Assembly: GCF_036245645.1 (NCBI RefSeq) | Contig: NZ_BTPE01000012.1 | Coordinates: 92,119 to 156,118 of the forward strand | Origin: Algoriphagus taiwanensis | GTDB lineage: Bacteria; Bacteroidota; Bacteroidia; Cytophagales; Cyclobacteriaceae | Length of the DNA: 64,000 bases | Direction: 5' to 3' | Shown: in pieces, positions 25,623 to 34,670 of the stretch | Layout: the number at the start of each line of letters is the position of its first letter | How positions within the stretch are numbered: position 1 is the stretch's first letter | Notes under the pieces: generated by a model | Databases searched by the model: none | Told to the model about the DNA's origin: nothing | What the model saw: the letters and a program-made list of their open reading frames with translations, nothing else | Program-made: the position numbers and the translations under genes

Positions 25623-27737
25623 ATGAATTTTAGAAAAATCCTCTTTTCCGCTGTCTGTTTGCTGACTTTCTCCTGCACAGAAAAAGCCCCGGAAATCGAC
25701 TATACCGACTGGTCGTACTATGGAGGACCGGAGGACGGTTCCCGGTATTCAGCTTTGACCCAAATCACCAAAGACAATGTCTCCCAACTCCAAGTGGCTT
25801 GGACCTATCACACGGGAGATGCTACCGAGCGCAGTCAGATTCAGTGTCAGCCCATCGTGGTAGATGGATTGCTTTACGGAACCACTCCCAAACTCAATGT
25901 CTTTGCTTTGGATGCCGCAACTGGAGCAGAAGTTTGGCGTTTTGATCCCTTTCAGGTTTTGGGTGGGGAAAATTCTTGGGCCGGAACCAACCGAGGCGTG
26001 ACCTTTTGGGAGGAAGGCGAGGATAAGAGGATTTTGTTTACCGCAGGCAATTGGCTGATGGCGCTGAATGCGCAGACTGGAGAACCGATTTTGAGTTTTG
26101 GGGATCAGGGAAAAGTGGATCTGCGAAAAGACTTGGATACGGATTTGGAGGATTTTCTGATTGTCTCCAATTCCCCGGGCGTAGTTTTCGAAGACAAACT
26201 GATCATGGGCATGCGGCTCTCCGAAGGCTTGGATGCTGCACCGGGAAATATCCGGGCTTACAATATCAAAACCGGAAAGCGGGAGTGGATTTTTCACACC
26301 ATTCCGCATGAAGGGGAGGAAGGTTATGAGACTTGGGATCCCAAATACATCCGCCAAATCGGAGCAGCCAACAATTGGGCAGGAATGACTGTGGACCAAA
26401 GCCGTGGGATTGTTTTTGTCCCAACTGGCTCGGCTACGTATGACTTTTGGGGTGGATACCGGACCGGAGATAATCTGTATGCAAACTCACTTTTGGCCCT
26501 AAATGCCCATACCGGAAAACGGATCTGGCATTTTCAGGCGGTTCATCATGATGTTTGGGACCGTGATTTTCCAGCCAATCCTAACCTTATCCGAATCCAA
26601 AAAGACGGAAAATGGATTGATGCTGTGGCTCAGATTTCCAAGCAAGGCATGACCTACGTATTCGTAAGAGAAACCGGGAAGCCTATTTGGCCCATTCAGG
26701 AAACTCCGGTAACCCAAAGCGTGATGCCCGGTGAGGTGAGTTCAAAAACTCAGCCTATCCCTACCCTTCCAGAGCCATTTATGAATATGGTCTTCGAAGA
26801 AAAAGACATCCTCAACCTCACGCCCGAATGGGAATCTGACATCCGAACTCAGCTTGAGGGTGCTATCTTGGGGGATACCTGGGCTCCTCCTCATCCGGAG
26901 AAACCTATTGTACTCTTCCCCGGGATGGATGGAGGCGGGGAGTGGGGCGGCGCTTCCTTCGATCCCCAAACCCAAACCCTTTACGTCAATGCCAATCAAA
27001 TCCCTTGGCTGATCGATATGACTCCCAATGCCAGTTTCGGGAATGTGGGCCTATCCATCTACAGCAATTACTGCGGCAATTGCCATGGGCTGGACAGAAA
27101 AGGCAATCCTCCGGCTTTGCCAAGTTTGCTGGGATTAAAGGAAAAATACTCGGCTGATTCTTTGGATCAGCTGCTCCGAAAAGGCCGTGGAGCGATGCCG
27201 GCCTTTTCCCATATTTCCGCTGAGGAAAGAGGTATTCTGATTGACTACCTACTGGGAAAAGCAGATGCAGGAGATAAAAAGGAACTGGAAGCAGAAAGCT
27301 CCAAGCTCTATCCCCGCTACTACATGAAGGGCTATCAGCGACTGACCACCAAGGAAGGAATCTATGGTTCCAATCCTCCTTGGGGACTTTTGACGGCGAT
27401 CGACATGAATACCGGCTTTAGGAAATGGCAGATTCCCTTGGGCTCTATTGACTCCCTGAAAACCATGGGGTTTGAAAATACCGGCATTGAAAACTATGGA
27501 GGGCCGGTAGTTACGGCAGGCGGAGTTTTGTTTATCGCTGCGACCAAGGATGAGAAAATCAGAGCCTTTGACAAAGAAACAGGTCAACTCCTTTGGGAAG
27601 CCCAACTCCCGGCCGCAGGTCATGCCACTCCGGCAGTCTATGAGAAAGGCGGAAAGCAGTTTTTGGTCATTGCCTGCGGAGGAGGCAAGGGCACTAAAAG
27701 TGGAGACGCCTATGTGGCATTTGCTTTGCCAGATTGA
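25623..27737 (+). CDS. PQQ-dependent dehydrogenase lipoprotein with inserted cytochrome c domain
   Basis: The 704-residue protein has a lipobox (LTFSC, Cys at 18), an eight-bladed-type quinoprotein beta-propeller starting at WSYYGGPEDGSRYSALTQI, and a cytochrome c domain (about 475-550) inserted before the last blades, with heme motif CGNCH near residue 483 and a Met ligand probably in GRGAMPAF. Such proteins oxidise sugars or alcohols in the periplasm and pass electrons to the respiratory chain. The split arrangement matches quinoprotein glucose dehydrogenase-like proteins of Bacteroidota. The substrate is unknown; PQQ synthesis genes are not in the window. Confidence 0.92.
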   Translation: MNFRKILFSAVCLLTFSCTEKAPEIDYTDWSYYGGPEDGSRYSALTQITKDNVSQLQVAWTYHTGDATERSQIQCQPIVVDGLLYGTTPKLNVFALDAATGAEVWRFDPFQVLGGENSWAGTNRGVTFWEEGEDKRILFTAGNWLMALNAQTGEPILSFGDQGKVDLRKDLDTDLEDFLIVSNSPGVVFEDKLIMGMRLSEGLDAAPGNIRAYNIKTGKREWIFHTIPHEGEEGYETWDPKYIRQIGAANNWAGMTVDQSRGIVFVPTGSATYDFWGGYRTGDNLYANSLLALNAHTGKRIWHFQAVHHDVWDRDFPANPNLIRIQKDGKWIDAVAQISKQGMTYVFVRETGKPIWPIQETPVTQSVMPGEVSSKTQPIPTLPEPFMNMVFEEKDILNLTPEWESDIRTQLEGAILGDTWAPPHPEKPIVLFPGMDGGGEWGGASFDPQTQTLYVNANQIPWLIDMTPNASFGNVGLSIYSNYCGNCHGLDRKGNPPALPSLLGLKEKYSADSLDQLLRKGRGAMPAFSHISAEERGILIDYLLGKADAGDKKELEAESSKLYPRYYMKGYQRLTTKEGIYGSNPPWGLLTAIDMNTGFRKWQIPLGSIDSLKTMGFENTGIENYGGPVVTAGGVLFIAATKDEKIRAFDKETGQLLWEAQLPAAGHATPAVYEKGGKQFLVIACGGGKGTKSGDAYVAFALPD

Positions 27738-27792
27738 TTTCAAAATCAACGATCCCCTTTCTTGTTTGCCTATTCCTGTTTAATTTTCCGAT

Positions 27793-28095
27793 ATGAGTGA
27801 CAAGCCCAAACCCATTTTTGACAAACGCATTTTCTGGGATGTGAATTTTGAACAGATCGATTACGACAAAAAATACAAGTTTGTCATCGAGCGGGTTTTT
27901 GAGCGGGGAGACACCCCGGATATTCGCAATTGCCGAAGATACTATGGAGATGAGTTGGTGGCAGAAGTTTTGCTGAATGCGAAATTTCTACCTCAAATGC
28001 GAATGTATCTTGCTGCAGCCGTAATTGATCGACCAGTAGAAGATTTCAGATGCTACAAACTCAGACAGTCGAACCCGGAACTCTTTCCCTATTAA
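27793..28095 (+). CDS. DUF6922-like small protein, probable partner of AbiEii-type toxin
   Basis: The 100-residue soluble protein (FDKRIFWDVNFEQIDYDKKYKFVIERVFERGD...) resembles the DUF6922 family, found directly upstream of AbiEii/AbiGii nucleotidyltransferase genes in Bacteroidota. It probably acts as an antitoxin or accessory. It overlaps the next gene by 46 bp in a different frame. The family call is from memory of the pattern and not a search. Confidence 0.72.
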   Translation: MSDKPKPIFDKRIFWDVNFEQIDYDKKYKFVIERVFERGDTPDIRNCRRYYGDELVAEVLLNAKFLPQMRMYLAAAVIDRPVEDFRCYKLRQSNPELFPY

Positions 28096-28676
28096 GAGAC
28101 CTTTGTAAACTTCCGTGTCTTCAAGGGTTTGCTTTAGTTGGAGGGACTGCCCTTTCATTAAAGTATGGACATCGTTTATCTGTCGATTTGGATCTTTTTT
28201 CCACTTCCAGATTTGAAAATGAAGACGTTATTTCTTGTCTCAAGACTGAATTTGGTGAACAATTCACTATTGAAGACAAACCTCCTCATTTCGGAATATT
28301 TTGCTATATCTGGGATGTGAAAGTGGATATAGTTCGTCACCCACATCCATTAATCGACCAAACAGAATCCATAGAAGGAATTCGTTTTTTCTCCGATAGA
28401 GATATCATGGCCATGAAGATTCAGGCTATTTTGGGTCGGGGGAAAAAGAAAGATTTCTGGGATATTGCAGAGCTTCTTCAGCACTACTCAGTGGGAGATT
28501 TTATCCAAAGCCATAAGGAAAAATACAGCACTCAGAATCTCCTGATTTCCATTCCTCAGGTGATGGTGTATTTCCAGGATGCCGAAGAAGACGAGAATCC
28601 TGTGAGTCTAAAAGGCCAAACATGGACAAGTGTGAAAAAGACCATAACCAAAAAAGTCTCGGCACATTTACGCTAA
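28050..28676 (+). CDS. AbiEii/AbiGii-family nucleotidyltransferase toxin
   Basis: The 208-residue protein has the nucleotidyltransferase core: GGTALSL followed by SVDLDLF (about residues 30-49; G-G and the D-x-D pair), a later acidic residue in KVDIVRHP and the RDIMAMKIQAILGRGKKKDFWDI segment with the conserved Lys and Asp. AbiEii-type enzymes act in abortive infection or toxin-antitoxin pairs by modifying tRNA ends. The start at 28050 lies inside the DUF6922 gene. The AraC gene converges on it with a 9-bp overlap. Confidence 0.88.
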   Translation: MLQTQTVEPGTLSLLRDLCKLPCLQGFALVGGTALSLKYGHRLSVDLDLFSTSRFENEDVISCLKTEFGEQFTIEDKPPHFGIFCYIWDVKVDIVRHPHPLIDQTESIEGIRFFSDRDIMAMKIQAILGRGKKKDFWDIAELLQHYSVGDFIQSHKEKYSTQNLLISIPQVMVYFQDAEEDENPVSLKGQTWTSVKKTITKKVSAHLR

Positions 28677-29534
28677 GTTTTTAAACTCCCTGGGGGTCAT
28701 CCCGGTATGGCTCTTAAAGCTCCGGTTGAAATAGGATAAATTCTCAAAACCTACCTTGTAAGCAATCTCCGAAATCCCCAAATCCGTTTCCTGAAGCAAT
28801 TTTTGGGCTTCGCTGATCCGAAGTTGCTGAAGGTATTGCGTAAAGGTTTTTCGGGTTCTCAATTTGAAAAACCGGCAAAATGCCTCCTTGGAAAGATGGG
28901 CTTGTCCGGCTGCCTCTTCCAGGGTAATGGACCGAAAGCGATTTTCGAGCAAAAACTGCATGACTCGGTTCATCCGACTGCCATCCTTTTCCGAAAGTCC
29001 CCGCATCAGCCCCGGCTCATTTAATCGGACCAAATCCCCCCTTGCTTCCTCCAGCCAATTCAGCATTTGGAATGCCAACTGAAAGCGATGAAGCCCCTCG
29101 CTTTTTTCTGCCTGAGGGAAAATAGATTTGATCCGTTCGGCAGTTTCACCCTGTACTTGAAAACACAAACCTTGAAACTCCTCAAATTTCCGCATAGACT
29201 GTAGCTCATCCAGTTCTCCCAAAGCCTTGCCCAAGGCTTGGAAATCAAAGAAAATGGTATTTCCTGAAGATTTTAATTCGGTGCCTTCTTCAAAATATTC
29301 CGGGTCGCTCCGAAAAACATGCGGAGCATTTTCTCCTAAAAAAAATAAATCTCCCGGCTGAAATCTCCCCACATAATCCCCACTGAGCAGCTGACCTTTT
29401 CCCTCCAAAATCACCGTCAACTGCAGCTGAGGATGCTGATGTAGCTTATCATAAAAATGCGCCCCTCTATCCTCCTGATAGCGAACAAACTCCCGCTGTG
29501 ACTTGGGGACCTGAAAGGAAATCACTTTTGCCAT
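28668..29534 (-). CDS. AraC-family regulator of the hydroxyproline cluster
   Basis: The 288-residue protein has an N-terminal cupin-like sensor domain (about 1-150, with FQPGDLFFLGENAPHVFRS) and a C-terminal double HTH AraC domain (about 190-285, ending SYFNRSFKSHTGMTPREF). I start at ATG 29534 (MAKVISFQVPKSQREF), 13 residues inside the longest frame. It is transcribed divergently from the four-enzyme hydroxyproline cluster, so regulation of that cluster is the natural inference. The effector is probably an intermediate of the pathway, which is not shown. Confidence 0.88.
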   Translation of the reverse strand: MAKVISFQVPKSQREFVRYQEDRGAHFYDKLHQHPQLQLTVILEGKGQLLSGDYVGRFQPGDLFFLGENAPHVFRSDPEYFEEGTELKSSGNTIFFDFQALGKALGELDELQSMRKFEEFQGLCFQVQGETAERIKSIFPQAEKSEGLHRFQLAFQMLNWLEEARGDLVRLNEPGLMRGLSEKDGSRMNRVMQFLLENRFRSITLEEAAGQAHLSKEAFCRFFKLRTRKTFTQYLQQLRISEAQKLLQETDLGISEIAYKVGFENLSYFNRSFKSHTGMTPREFKNLA

Positions 29535-29643
29535 GCTGCAAATAATATCAAATTGAGTGAAAGTAAGAGACAAATTTTATAAACAAATCAATTGGGTATC
29601 AAAAGGGACTAATCCAGTGAAAGAAATTGCCTCTTTGGTCTTT

Positions 29644-29651
29644 TACTTTTG
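29644..29651 (+). promoter_or_regulatory. Candidate -7 box of the hydroxyproline operon
   Basis: TACTTTTG matches TAnnTTTG and lies 43 bp before the start codon of the first enzyme gene. No clear -33 TTG at the normal distance is present, which would suit an activator-dependent promoter under the divergent AraC protein. Confidence 0.4.
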
Positions 29652-29694
29652 ATAAATAATCATCAAACCCTCTGGGATAAAAACTGAAACTACT

Positions 29695-30585
29695 ATGAAC
29701 TGGAAAGGCGTATTCCCCGCAGTCACGACCAAATTTCACGCAGACGGAAGTCTGGACATGGACCTGTTTTTCAAAAATCTGGATTTCCAACTGGAAAGTG
29801 GAGTTCATGGCATCATCCTGGGTGGCACCTTGGGTGAGAGTTCGGTTTTATCGCATGAAGAAAAAATCACGCTAACCGGAGAAACGGTTAAGTACATCAA
29901 CGGGAGAGTACCTGTCATCCTCAATATTGCCGAAGGCGCTACCAAAGACGCACTTTTCTGGGCTAAAAAAGCAGAAGAATTGGGAGCATCCGGCCTGATG
30001 ATTTTGCCTCCGATGCGCTATGCTGCAGATGCTAGAGAGGTGGTAACCTATTTTAAAACCGTCGCCAATTCCACCAAACTACCAATGATGATCTACAACA
30101 ACCCGGTGGATTACAAGACTTTGGTAACAATAGACATGTTTGCCGAATTGGCCGAGTGCGAAAACATACAAGCCATCAAAGAATCCACACGGGATATTTC
30201 CAATGTTACTCGTATGATCAACCGATTTGGTGATCGTTTCCAATTGCTTTGCGGGGTAGACACCCTGGCTTTGGAAGAATTGCTGATGGGAGCCGTAGGA
30301 TGGGTTGCCGGATTGGTTTGTGCTTTTCCAAAGGAAACGGTGACCATTTTCAACTTGGTTCAGGAAGGAAAAATTGAGGAGGCCAGAGAAATCTACCGTT
30401 GGTTTTTGCCTTTGCTGGAGCTGGACATTCATCCCAAACTGGTGCAATACATCAAGCTTGCAGAGCAGCATTGCGGAGTAGGTTCCGAGCATGTAAGAGC
30501 TCCAAGATTGACTTTGATCGGGGAAGAAAGAGCAAGAATTGAGAAGATTATTACAGATGGCTTAGCAAAAAGGCCGAAATTGTGA
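29695..30585 (+). CDS. 1-pyrroline-4-hydroxy-2-carboxylate deaminase (DHDPS family)
   Basis: This 296-residue TIM-barrel protein of the dihydrodipicolinate synthase family has GGTLGESSVLSHEEK (about 43-57), the Tyr motif MIYNNP (about 131-136) and the Schiff-base Lys in IQAIKEST (about 159-166). In a cluster with a proline racemase-family epimerase, a D-amino acid oxidoreductase and a ketoglutarate semialdehyde dehydrogenase, the expected reaction is deamination and dehydration of pyrroline-4-hydroxy-2-carboxylate to 2-oxoglutarate semialdehyde. The reaction is inferred from context; the fold from sequence. Confidence 0.85.
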   Translation: MNWKGVFPAVTTKFHADGSLDMDLFFKNLDFQLESGVHGIILGGTLGESSVLSHEEKITLTGETVKYINGRVPVILNIAEGATKDALFWAKKAEELGASGLMILPPMRYAADAREVVTYFKTVANSTKLPMMIYNNPVDYKTLVTIDMFAELAECENIQAIKESTRDISNVTRMINRFGDRFQLLCGVDTLALEELLMGAVGWVAGLVCAFPKETVTIFNLVQEGKIEEAREIYRWFLPLLELDIHPKLVQYIKLAEQHCGVGSEHVRAPRLTLIGEERARIEKIITDGLAKRPKL

Positions 30586-30658
30586 AATAGACGCAAGAAG
30601 CTAGACATTAGACACAAGACTAATCGCTCTGGATATTCGCGAAGCTAATTTTACAATA

Positions 30659-30681
30659 TTCCAATTTTAAAATCTTTCAAT
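30659..30681 (+). repeat. 23-bp repeat before the aldehyde dehydrogenase start
   Basis: The 23-bp sequence starting TTCCAATTTTAAAATC and ending TTTCAAT ends 4 bp before the aldehyde dehydrogenase ATG and recurs exactly at 32209-32231, before the next gene of the operon. The gap before it (30586-30658) holds another repeat-like stretch (AGACGCAAGAAGCTAGACAT). Confidence 0.75.
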
Positions 30682-30685
30682 TTCC

Positions 30686-32131
30686 ATGAACCTAGACAAC
30701 CTATTCAGCGCCGCCCAAGAAGCATTTCTGTTTTATAAAAACCTCCCGGGCAAGGAAAGAGGAGCCTTTTTGGACACCCTTGCAGATACACTAGAAGCAA
30801 ATCGCCCCGAGATCGTCCCTTTGGCAGTGAAGGAATCCAATCTCCCCGAAGGAAGAATCAACGGAGAATTGGGAAGAACCACAGGCCAAATCCGGCTTTT
30901 TGCCAACTTGGTCAGAGAAGGCTCTTGGGTGGAAGCAACTATCGATCCGGCCATGCCTGATCGCACTCCCCTTCCTAGAGCAGATATTCGCAGAATGCTT
31001 ACTCCATTAGGTCCTGTGGTGGTTTTTGGCGCAAGCAATTTTCCTTTGGCTTTTTCTACGGCTGGTGGGGATACTATCTCTGCCTTGGCAGCAGGCTGCC
31101 CGGTAATCTACAAAGCCCACCCTGCGCATCCTGAGACTTCCAAAAAAGTAGCCGATTGCATCCATCAGGCCATTTTGAAATGCAGCCTTCCTTCTGCTCT
31201 TTTTACTCATGTCGAAGGAGGAATTGCGGAAGGTCAAGCTTTAGTCAAACATCCTATAGCAAAGGCAGTGGCATTTACAGGTTCTCATGCCGGTGGAATG
31301 GCCCTATTCAACCTTGCCAATCAACGGGAAGAACCAATTCCCGTTTTTGCAGAAATGGGTTCAGTCAATCCTATTTTCTGCTTTCCAAGTAAGTTGGAAA
31401 AGCAAAACGAGGCTTTAGCCAAAGCATTCGTCGCTTCTCTTACCCTTGGTGTAGGCCAATTCTGCACCAATCCGGGGCTGATTTTCGTGCCTGAAGCTCA
31501 AGCCAAAGCTTTTGAACAAGCCATCGCTGCAGAACTGAAAGATATCGTGGCTGCCCCAATGCTTCATCCGGGAATTGCTCAGGCTTATTACGACTCCATT
31601 CAGTTTTTGGAATCCCGGGAAGAACTTCGCTGGGTAAAAGTGGCCGATCCGAAGCATTTGATTAACGGAAGCACCGCTTTGGCAGAAATCAAAGCCCAAG
31701 ACTGGTTAAAGGACTCTCTTTTCCAAAAGGAAGTTTTTGGGGCTTTTGCCATGATGGTAGTCTATCAAAGCGAAGAAGAACTTTTGGAAATTGCCAAACA
31801 TCTTCATGGACAATTAACCATTACGGTTTGGGCAGAGGAAGAGGAGCTAAAGAACCAGCTTTTCCTGATCAATCTTTTGGAAGAAAAATGCGGAAGATTA
31901 CTATTCAAAGGAGTTCCTACCGGGGTGGAAGTAGGCTATGCCATGCAGCATGGAGGACCATTTCCTTCCACCACGGCTCCAAACAGCACTTCGGTTGGAG
32001 CCCATGCAATAAAAAGATTTGCCAGACCCATTGCATTTCAAGACATGCCACAGGAATTGCTTCCAGATGCCTTGAGGGATGAAAATCCACTTGGAATTTG
32101 GAGATTGGTGAATGGGAAGTGGGAAAAATGA
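30686..32131 (+). CDS. 2-oxoglutarate semialdehyde dehydrogenase (NADP-type aldehyde dehydrogenase)
   Basis: The 481-residue protein is an aldehyde dehydrogenase of the group that includes alpha-ketoglutaric semialdehyde dehydrogenase. It has FGASNFPLAFSTAGGDT (about 113-129), AGCPVIYKAHPAHP, FTGSHAGG (about 196-203), the Glu general-base region AEMGSVNP and the catalytic Cys in GVGQFCTNPG (about 255-264). In this cluster it would oxidise the semialdehyde made by the deaminase to 2-oxoglutarate. Same operon as the genes on both sides, 100-bp and 113-bp gaps filled with repeats. Confidence 0.88.
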   Translation: MNLDNLFSAAQEAFLFYKNLPGKERGAFLDTLADTLEANRPEIVPLAVKESNLPEGRINGELGRTTGQIRLFANLVREGSWVEATIDPAMPDRTPLPRADIRRMLTPLGPVVVFGASNFPLAFSTAGGDTISALAAGCPVIYKAHPAHPETSKKVADCIHQAILKCSLPSALFTHVEGGIAEGQALVKHPIAKAVAFTGSHAGGMALFNLANQREEPIPVFAEMGSVNPIFCFPSKLEKQNEALAKAFVASLTLGVGQFCTNPGLIFVPEAQAKAFEQAIAAELKDIVAAPMLHPGIAQAYYDSIQFLESREELRWVKVADPKHLINGSTALAEIKAQDWLKDSLFQKEVFGAFAMMVVYQSEEELLEIAKHLHGQLTITVWAEEEELKNQLFLINLLEEKCGRLLFKGVPTGVEVGYAMQHGGPFPSTTAPNSTSVGAHAIKRFARPIAFQDMPQELLPDALRDENPLGIWRLVNGKWEK

Positions 32132-32231
32132 TTTACGAATTACGATTTACGAAGCTCTGATTAGAACTAACCCAAAAACTAATCGCAAAGACTTCTTTCT
32201 CTAGAATTTTCCAATTTTAAAATCTTTCAAT
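32131..32231. repeat. Dispersed repeats before the epimerase gene
   Basis: Two elements: ATTTACGAATTACGATTTAC at 32131-32150, the inverted form of the CGTAAATCGTAATTC element seen near 23615 and 47351, and an exact copy of the 23-bp CCAATTTT...CTTTCAAT repeat at 32209-32231, 14 bp before the epimerase start. Confidence 0.7.
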
Positions 32232-32244
32232 ATTCAAATTTTAT

Positions 32245-33249
32245 ATGTCTTCAAGACACACCTTCTCCTGCATCGACGCTCACACTTGCGGCAATCCTGT
32301 TCGGGTAGTTTCCGGTGGTGTTCCTTTTCTGAAAGGAAACAACATGCTCGAAAAGCGGCAGTATTTTCTGGAAAATCTGGACTGGATCAGAACCGGGCTG
32401 ATGTTTGAACCCCGTGGACACGACATGATGTCGGGCTCTATGCTTTTCCCTCCACACGATCCTGAGAATGATTTTGCTGTGCTCTTTATCGAGACTTCAG
32501 GTTGTCTTCCCATGTGCGGGCACGGCACGATCGGCACAATCACCATAGCGATAGAAGAAGGATTAATTCATCCCAAAACTCCGGGCTTCCTGCGAATGGA
32601 AGCACCCGCGGGACTGGTTTTGGTGGAGTACAAGCAGGAAGGCAAAAAGGTCAAATCTGTCAAGCTGACCAATGTAAAAAGCTATCTGGCTGCTGAAAAT
32701 CTGGAAATTGAAATCGAAGAACTGGGCAAGCTAACCGTGGATGTAGCCTATGGCGGCAACTTTTACTGTATTGTGGATCCCCAAGAGAATTTCCCAGGAT
32801 TAGAGCATTTCAAAGCAGAACAATTGATCTCCATGGCCCGAAATCTCCGGAAAAAGATGAATGAGCGCTATGATTTTGTCCACCCAGAGCATGACCGAAT
32901 CCGAGGACTTTCTCACGTGATGTGGACAGGAAAAACCTTAGAAGAAAGCAGCACTGCACGAAATGCCGTTTTCTACGGGGACAAAGCTATTGATCGCTCC
33001 CCTTGCGGCACGGGAACCTCGGCAAGAATGGCCCAGTGGTTTGCCAAAGGCTGGCTAAAGCCCGGAGATGAATTTGTCCATGAAAGCTTCATCGGATCCA
33101 AGTTTATCGGAAGAATCGAGGAAGTAACCGAAATAGCCGGAAAACCGGCCATCGTCCCAAGTATCGAAGGCTGGGCCAAGGTATATGGCTACAATACGAT
33201 CATCCTGGATGATGATGACCCGTATGTTCATGGATTTCAGGTAATCTAA
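32245..33249 (+). CDS. 4-hydroxyproline 2-epimerase (proline racemase family)
   Basis: The enzyme inverts trans-4-hydroxy-L-proline to cis-4-hydroxy-D-proline, the first catabolic step. The 334-residue protein keeps both catalytic cysteines: MCGHGTIG (Cys near residue 91) and DRSPCGTGTSARMA (Cys near 255). Having Cys at the second site separates it from trans-3-hydroxyproline dehydratases, which carry Thr there. The N-terminal SCIDAHTCGNPVRVV is also typical. It sits directly in the catabolic operon, which supports hydroxyproline over proline as substrate. Confidence 0.92.
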   Translation: MSSRHTFSCIDAHTCGNPVRVVSGGVPFLKGNNMLEKRQYFLENLDWIRTGLMFEPRGHDMMSGSMLFPPHDPENDFAVLFIETSGCLPMCGHGTIGTITIAIEEGLIHPKTPGFLRMEAPAGLVLVEYKQEGKKVKSVKLTNVKSYLAAENLEIEIEELGKLTVDVAYGGNFYCIVDPQENFPGLEHFKAEQLISMARNLRKKMNERYDFVHPEHDRIRGLSHVMWTGKTLEESSTARNAVFYGDKAIDRSPCGTGTSARMAQWFAKGWLKPGDEFVHESFIGSKFIGRIEEVTEIAGKPAIVPSIEGWAKVYGYNTIILDDDDPYVHGFQVI

Positions 33250-33305
33250 GGGCAAAAAGTAGCTTTGGCGGCTTTAATCAGTCTCCGATGAACCAAGTCA
33301 ATACT

Positions 33306-33335
33306 GAGGGGCTAAATCCAGTCCCTCTTCTTTTT
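33306..33335 (+). terminator. Possible terminator after the epimerase gene
   Basis: A short stem GAGGG (33306-33310) pairs with CCCTC (33323-33327) and is followed by TTCTTTTTTG. The 5-bp stem is weak, so it might reduce rather than end transcription into the following gene. Confidence 0.4.
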
Positions 33336-33383
33336 TGTAAAAGGATAATCCTTAAATTCAGGAAATTAACAATCATTTTTAGC

Positions 33384-34439
33384 ATGAAGGGGATTTATAG
33401 AATCAGTAGTGGATTTGCTTTTATCTTGATGTTGTCATTTGCTTCTTCCTTATTTGGAAGGCAAAAGGACATCCTGTTTGAAGATGAAGAACCTCTACAA
33501 TTGGAACTCACCACCCAATTCAAATCCTTGAAAGGTTCCGAATCCGACACGGTTTATTTTCCCACTTTCCTCAAATACAAAAACGAGTCCGGAGCCACCG
33601 ACTCGGTGCCTGTGAATGTACGGGCAAGAGGAAATTCCCGTAGGGCTCAATGCTTTTTTATGCCGCTTTGGTTAAAAATCCCCAAAGGAAATTCGAAAAA
33701 CACACCTTTTCAGGGAAACCGTAGTCTCAAACTCGTACTTCCTTGCCAAGAGGGGCAAGAATACAGGGAGTTGGTCGCAAAAGAATTCATGGCCTATAAA
33801 CTCTACGAGGTGGTAAGCCCTGTTCATTTCAGAACCCGAAAAGTCAATTTGACCCTTACTGATCAGCAAAACAAAAGAAAAAGAACCTACAACCTATCAG
33901 CTTTTGTGATTGAAGATGTGGATGAGGTAGCCAAAAACCATGATGCGAAAAAGATCAACTCCGGAATCATTTTTCCCCACCTGATCAATGATACCCTTGC
34001 CATGAAGCAGGATTTTTTCTCATTCATGATCGGTAACACGGATTGGTCCAATACCACGCAGCACAATGTGAGAATGCTGGATCTGAAAAATGAGGAGAAG
34101 CACATCCCTGTCCCTTACGACTTCGACTATTCAGGTTTTGTCAATGCTCCTTATGCCGTTCCCTACGACTACCTTCCTATCAAATCTGTAACAGAAAGAC
34201 TCTATCGAGGGGTCTGCAGAGATGCTGAACTTACCCAATGGGTAAAAAATGAATTTCTGGAAAAGGAAGATCAATTCTTCCTCACTTTAGAACAATACAA
34301 AACAGAGCTTTCTGAACCGGAATTTCAAAAAGCAAAAGTCTATCTCTTGGATTTCTTTCAGATCTTAAAAAGTGAGGAAGCTTTTCAATCCCAAATGATC
34401 TCCACCTGTCAAGAATATCAGGTTGGAGGATCTGAGTAA
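33384..34439 (+). CDS. Secreted protein of unknown function, distantly CotH-like
   Basis: The 351-residue protein has a signal peptide (cleavage near SSLFG-R) and a conserved pattern of a Bacteroidota-only family: VRARGNSRRAQC, LKLVLPC, EFMAYKLYEVVSPVHFRTRKV, FVIEDVDEVAKNH, GNTDWSNTTQHN and PYDFDYSGFVNAPYA. RGNS and the paired DxD-like late motif recall CotH spore-coat kinases, but I cannot confirm the catalytic residues. I start at ATG 33384, since the upstream 32 residues would lie over the possible terminator. It splits the hydroxyproline operon between epimerase and oxidoreductase and may be unrelated to that pathway. Confidence 0.72.
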   Translation: MKGIYRISSGFAFILMLSFASSLFGRQKDILFEDEEPLQLELTTQFKSLKGSESDTVYFPTFLKYKNESGATDSVPVNVRARGNSRRAQCFFMPLWLKIPKGNSKNTPFQGNRSLKLVLPCQEGQEYRELVAKEFMAYKLYEVVSPVHFRTRKVNLTLTDQQNKRKRTYNLSAFVIEDVDEVAKNHDAKKINSGIIFPHLINDTLAMKQDFFSFMIGNTDWSNTTQHNVRMLDLKNEEKHIPVPYDFDYSGFVNAPYAVPYDYLPIKSVTERLYRGVCRDAELTQWVKNEFLEKEDQFFLTLEQYKTELSEPEFQKAKVYLLDFFQILKSEEAFQSQMISTCQEYQVGGSE

Positions 34440-34670
34440 AAAGAAAATGCCATCAAACTCAGCTACCGGAATCCATAGCAAATTGATCCTTCCGTGAAAT
34501 AGTCAATCCTAAATAAAAACAGATCAAATTAGGACCTGAAATATCAGGCCATCCAACCTATCTTCGCATGCTGAGTTTCAGCAATGACTTAGAGAAAAGG
34601 AAACCGAAAACCCAAATTCGGGAAATCAGCTATCAATTGATATTTTGATCAAATCATCCAGAGCGAAAAA

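Noticed and set aside
25749..26399. 216-codon frame on the minus strand
   Set aside because: It is antisense to the PQQ dehydrogenase gene and has no recognisable domain.
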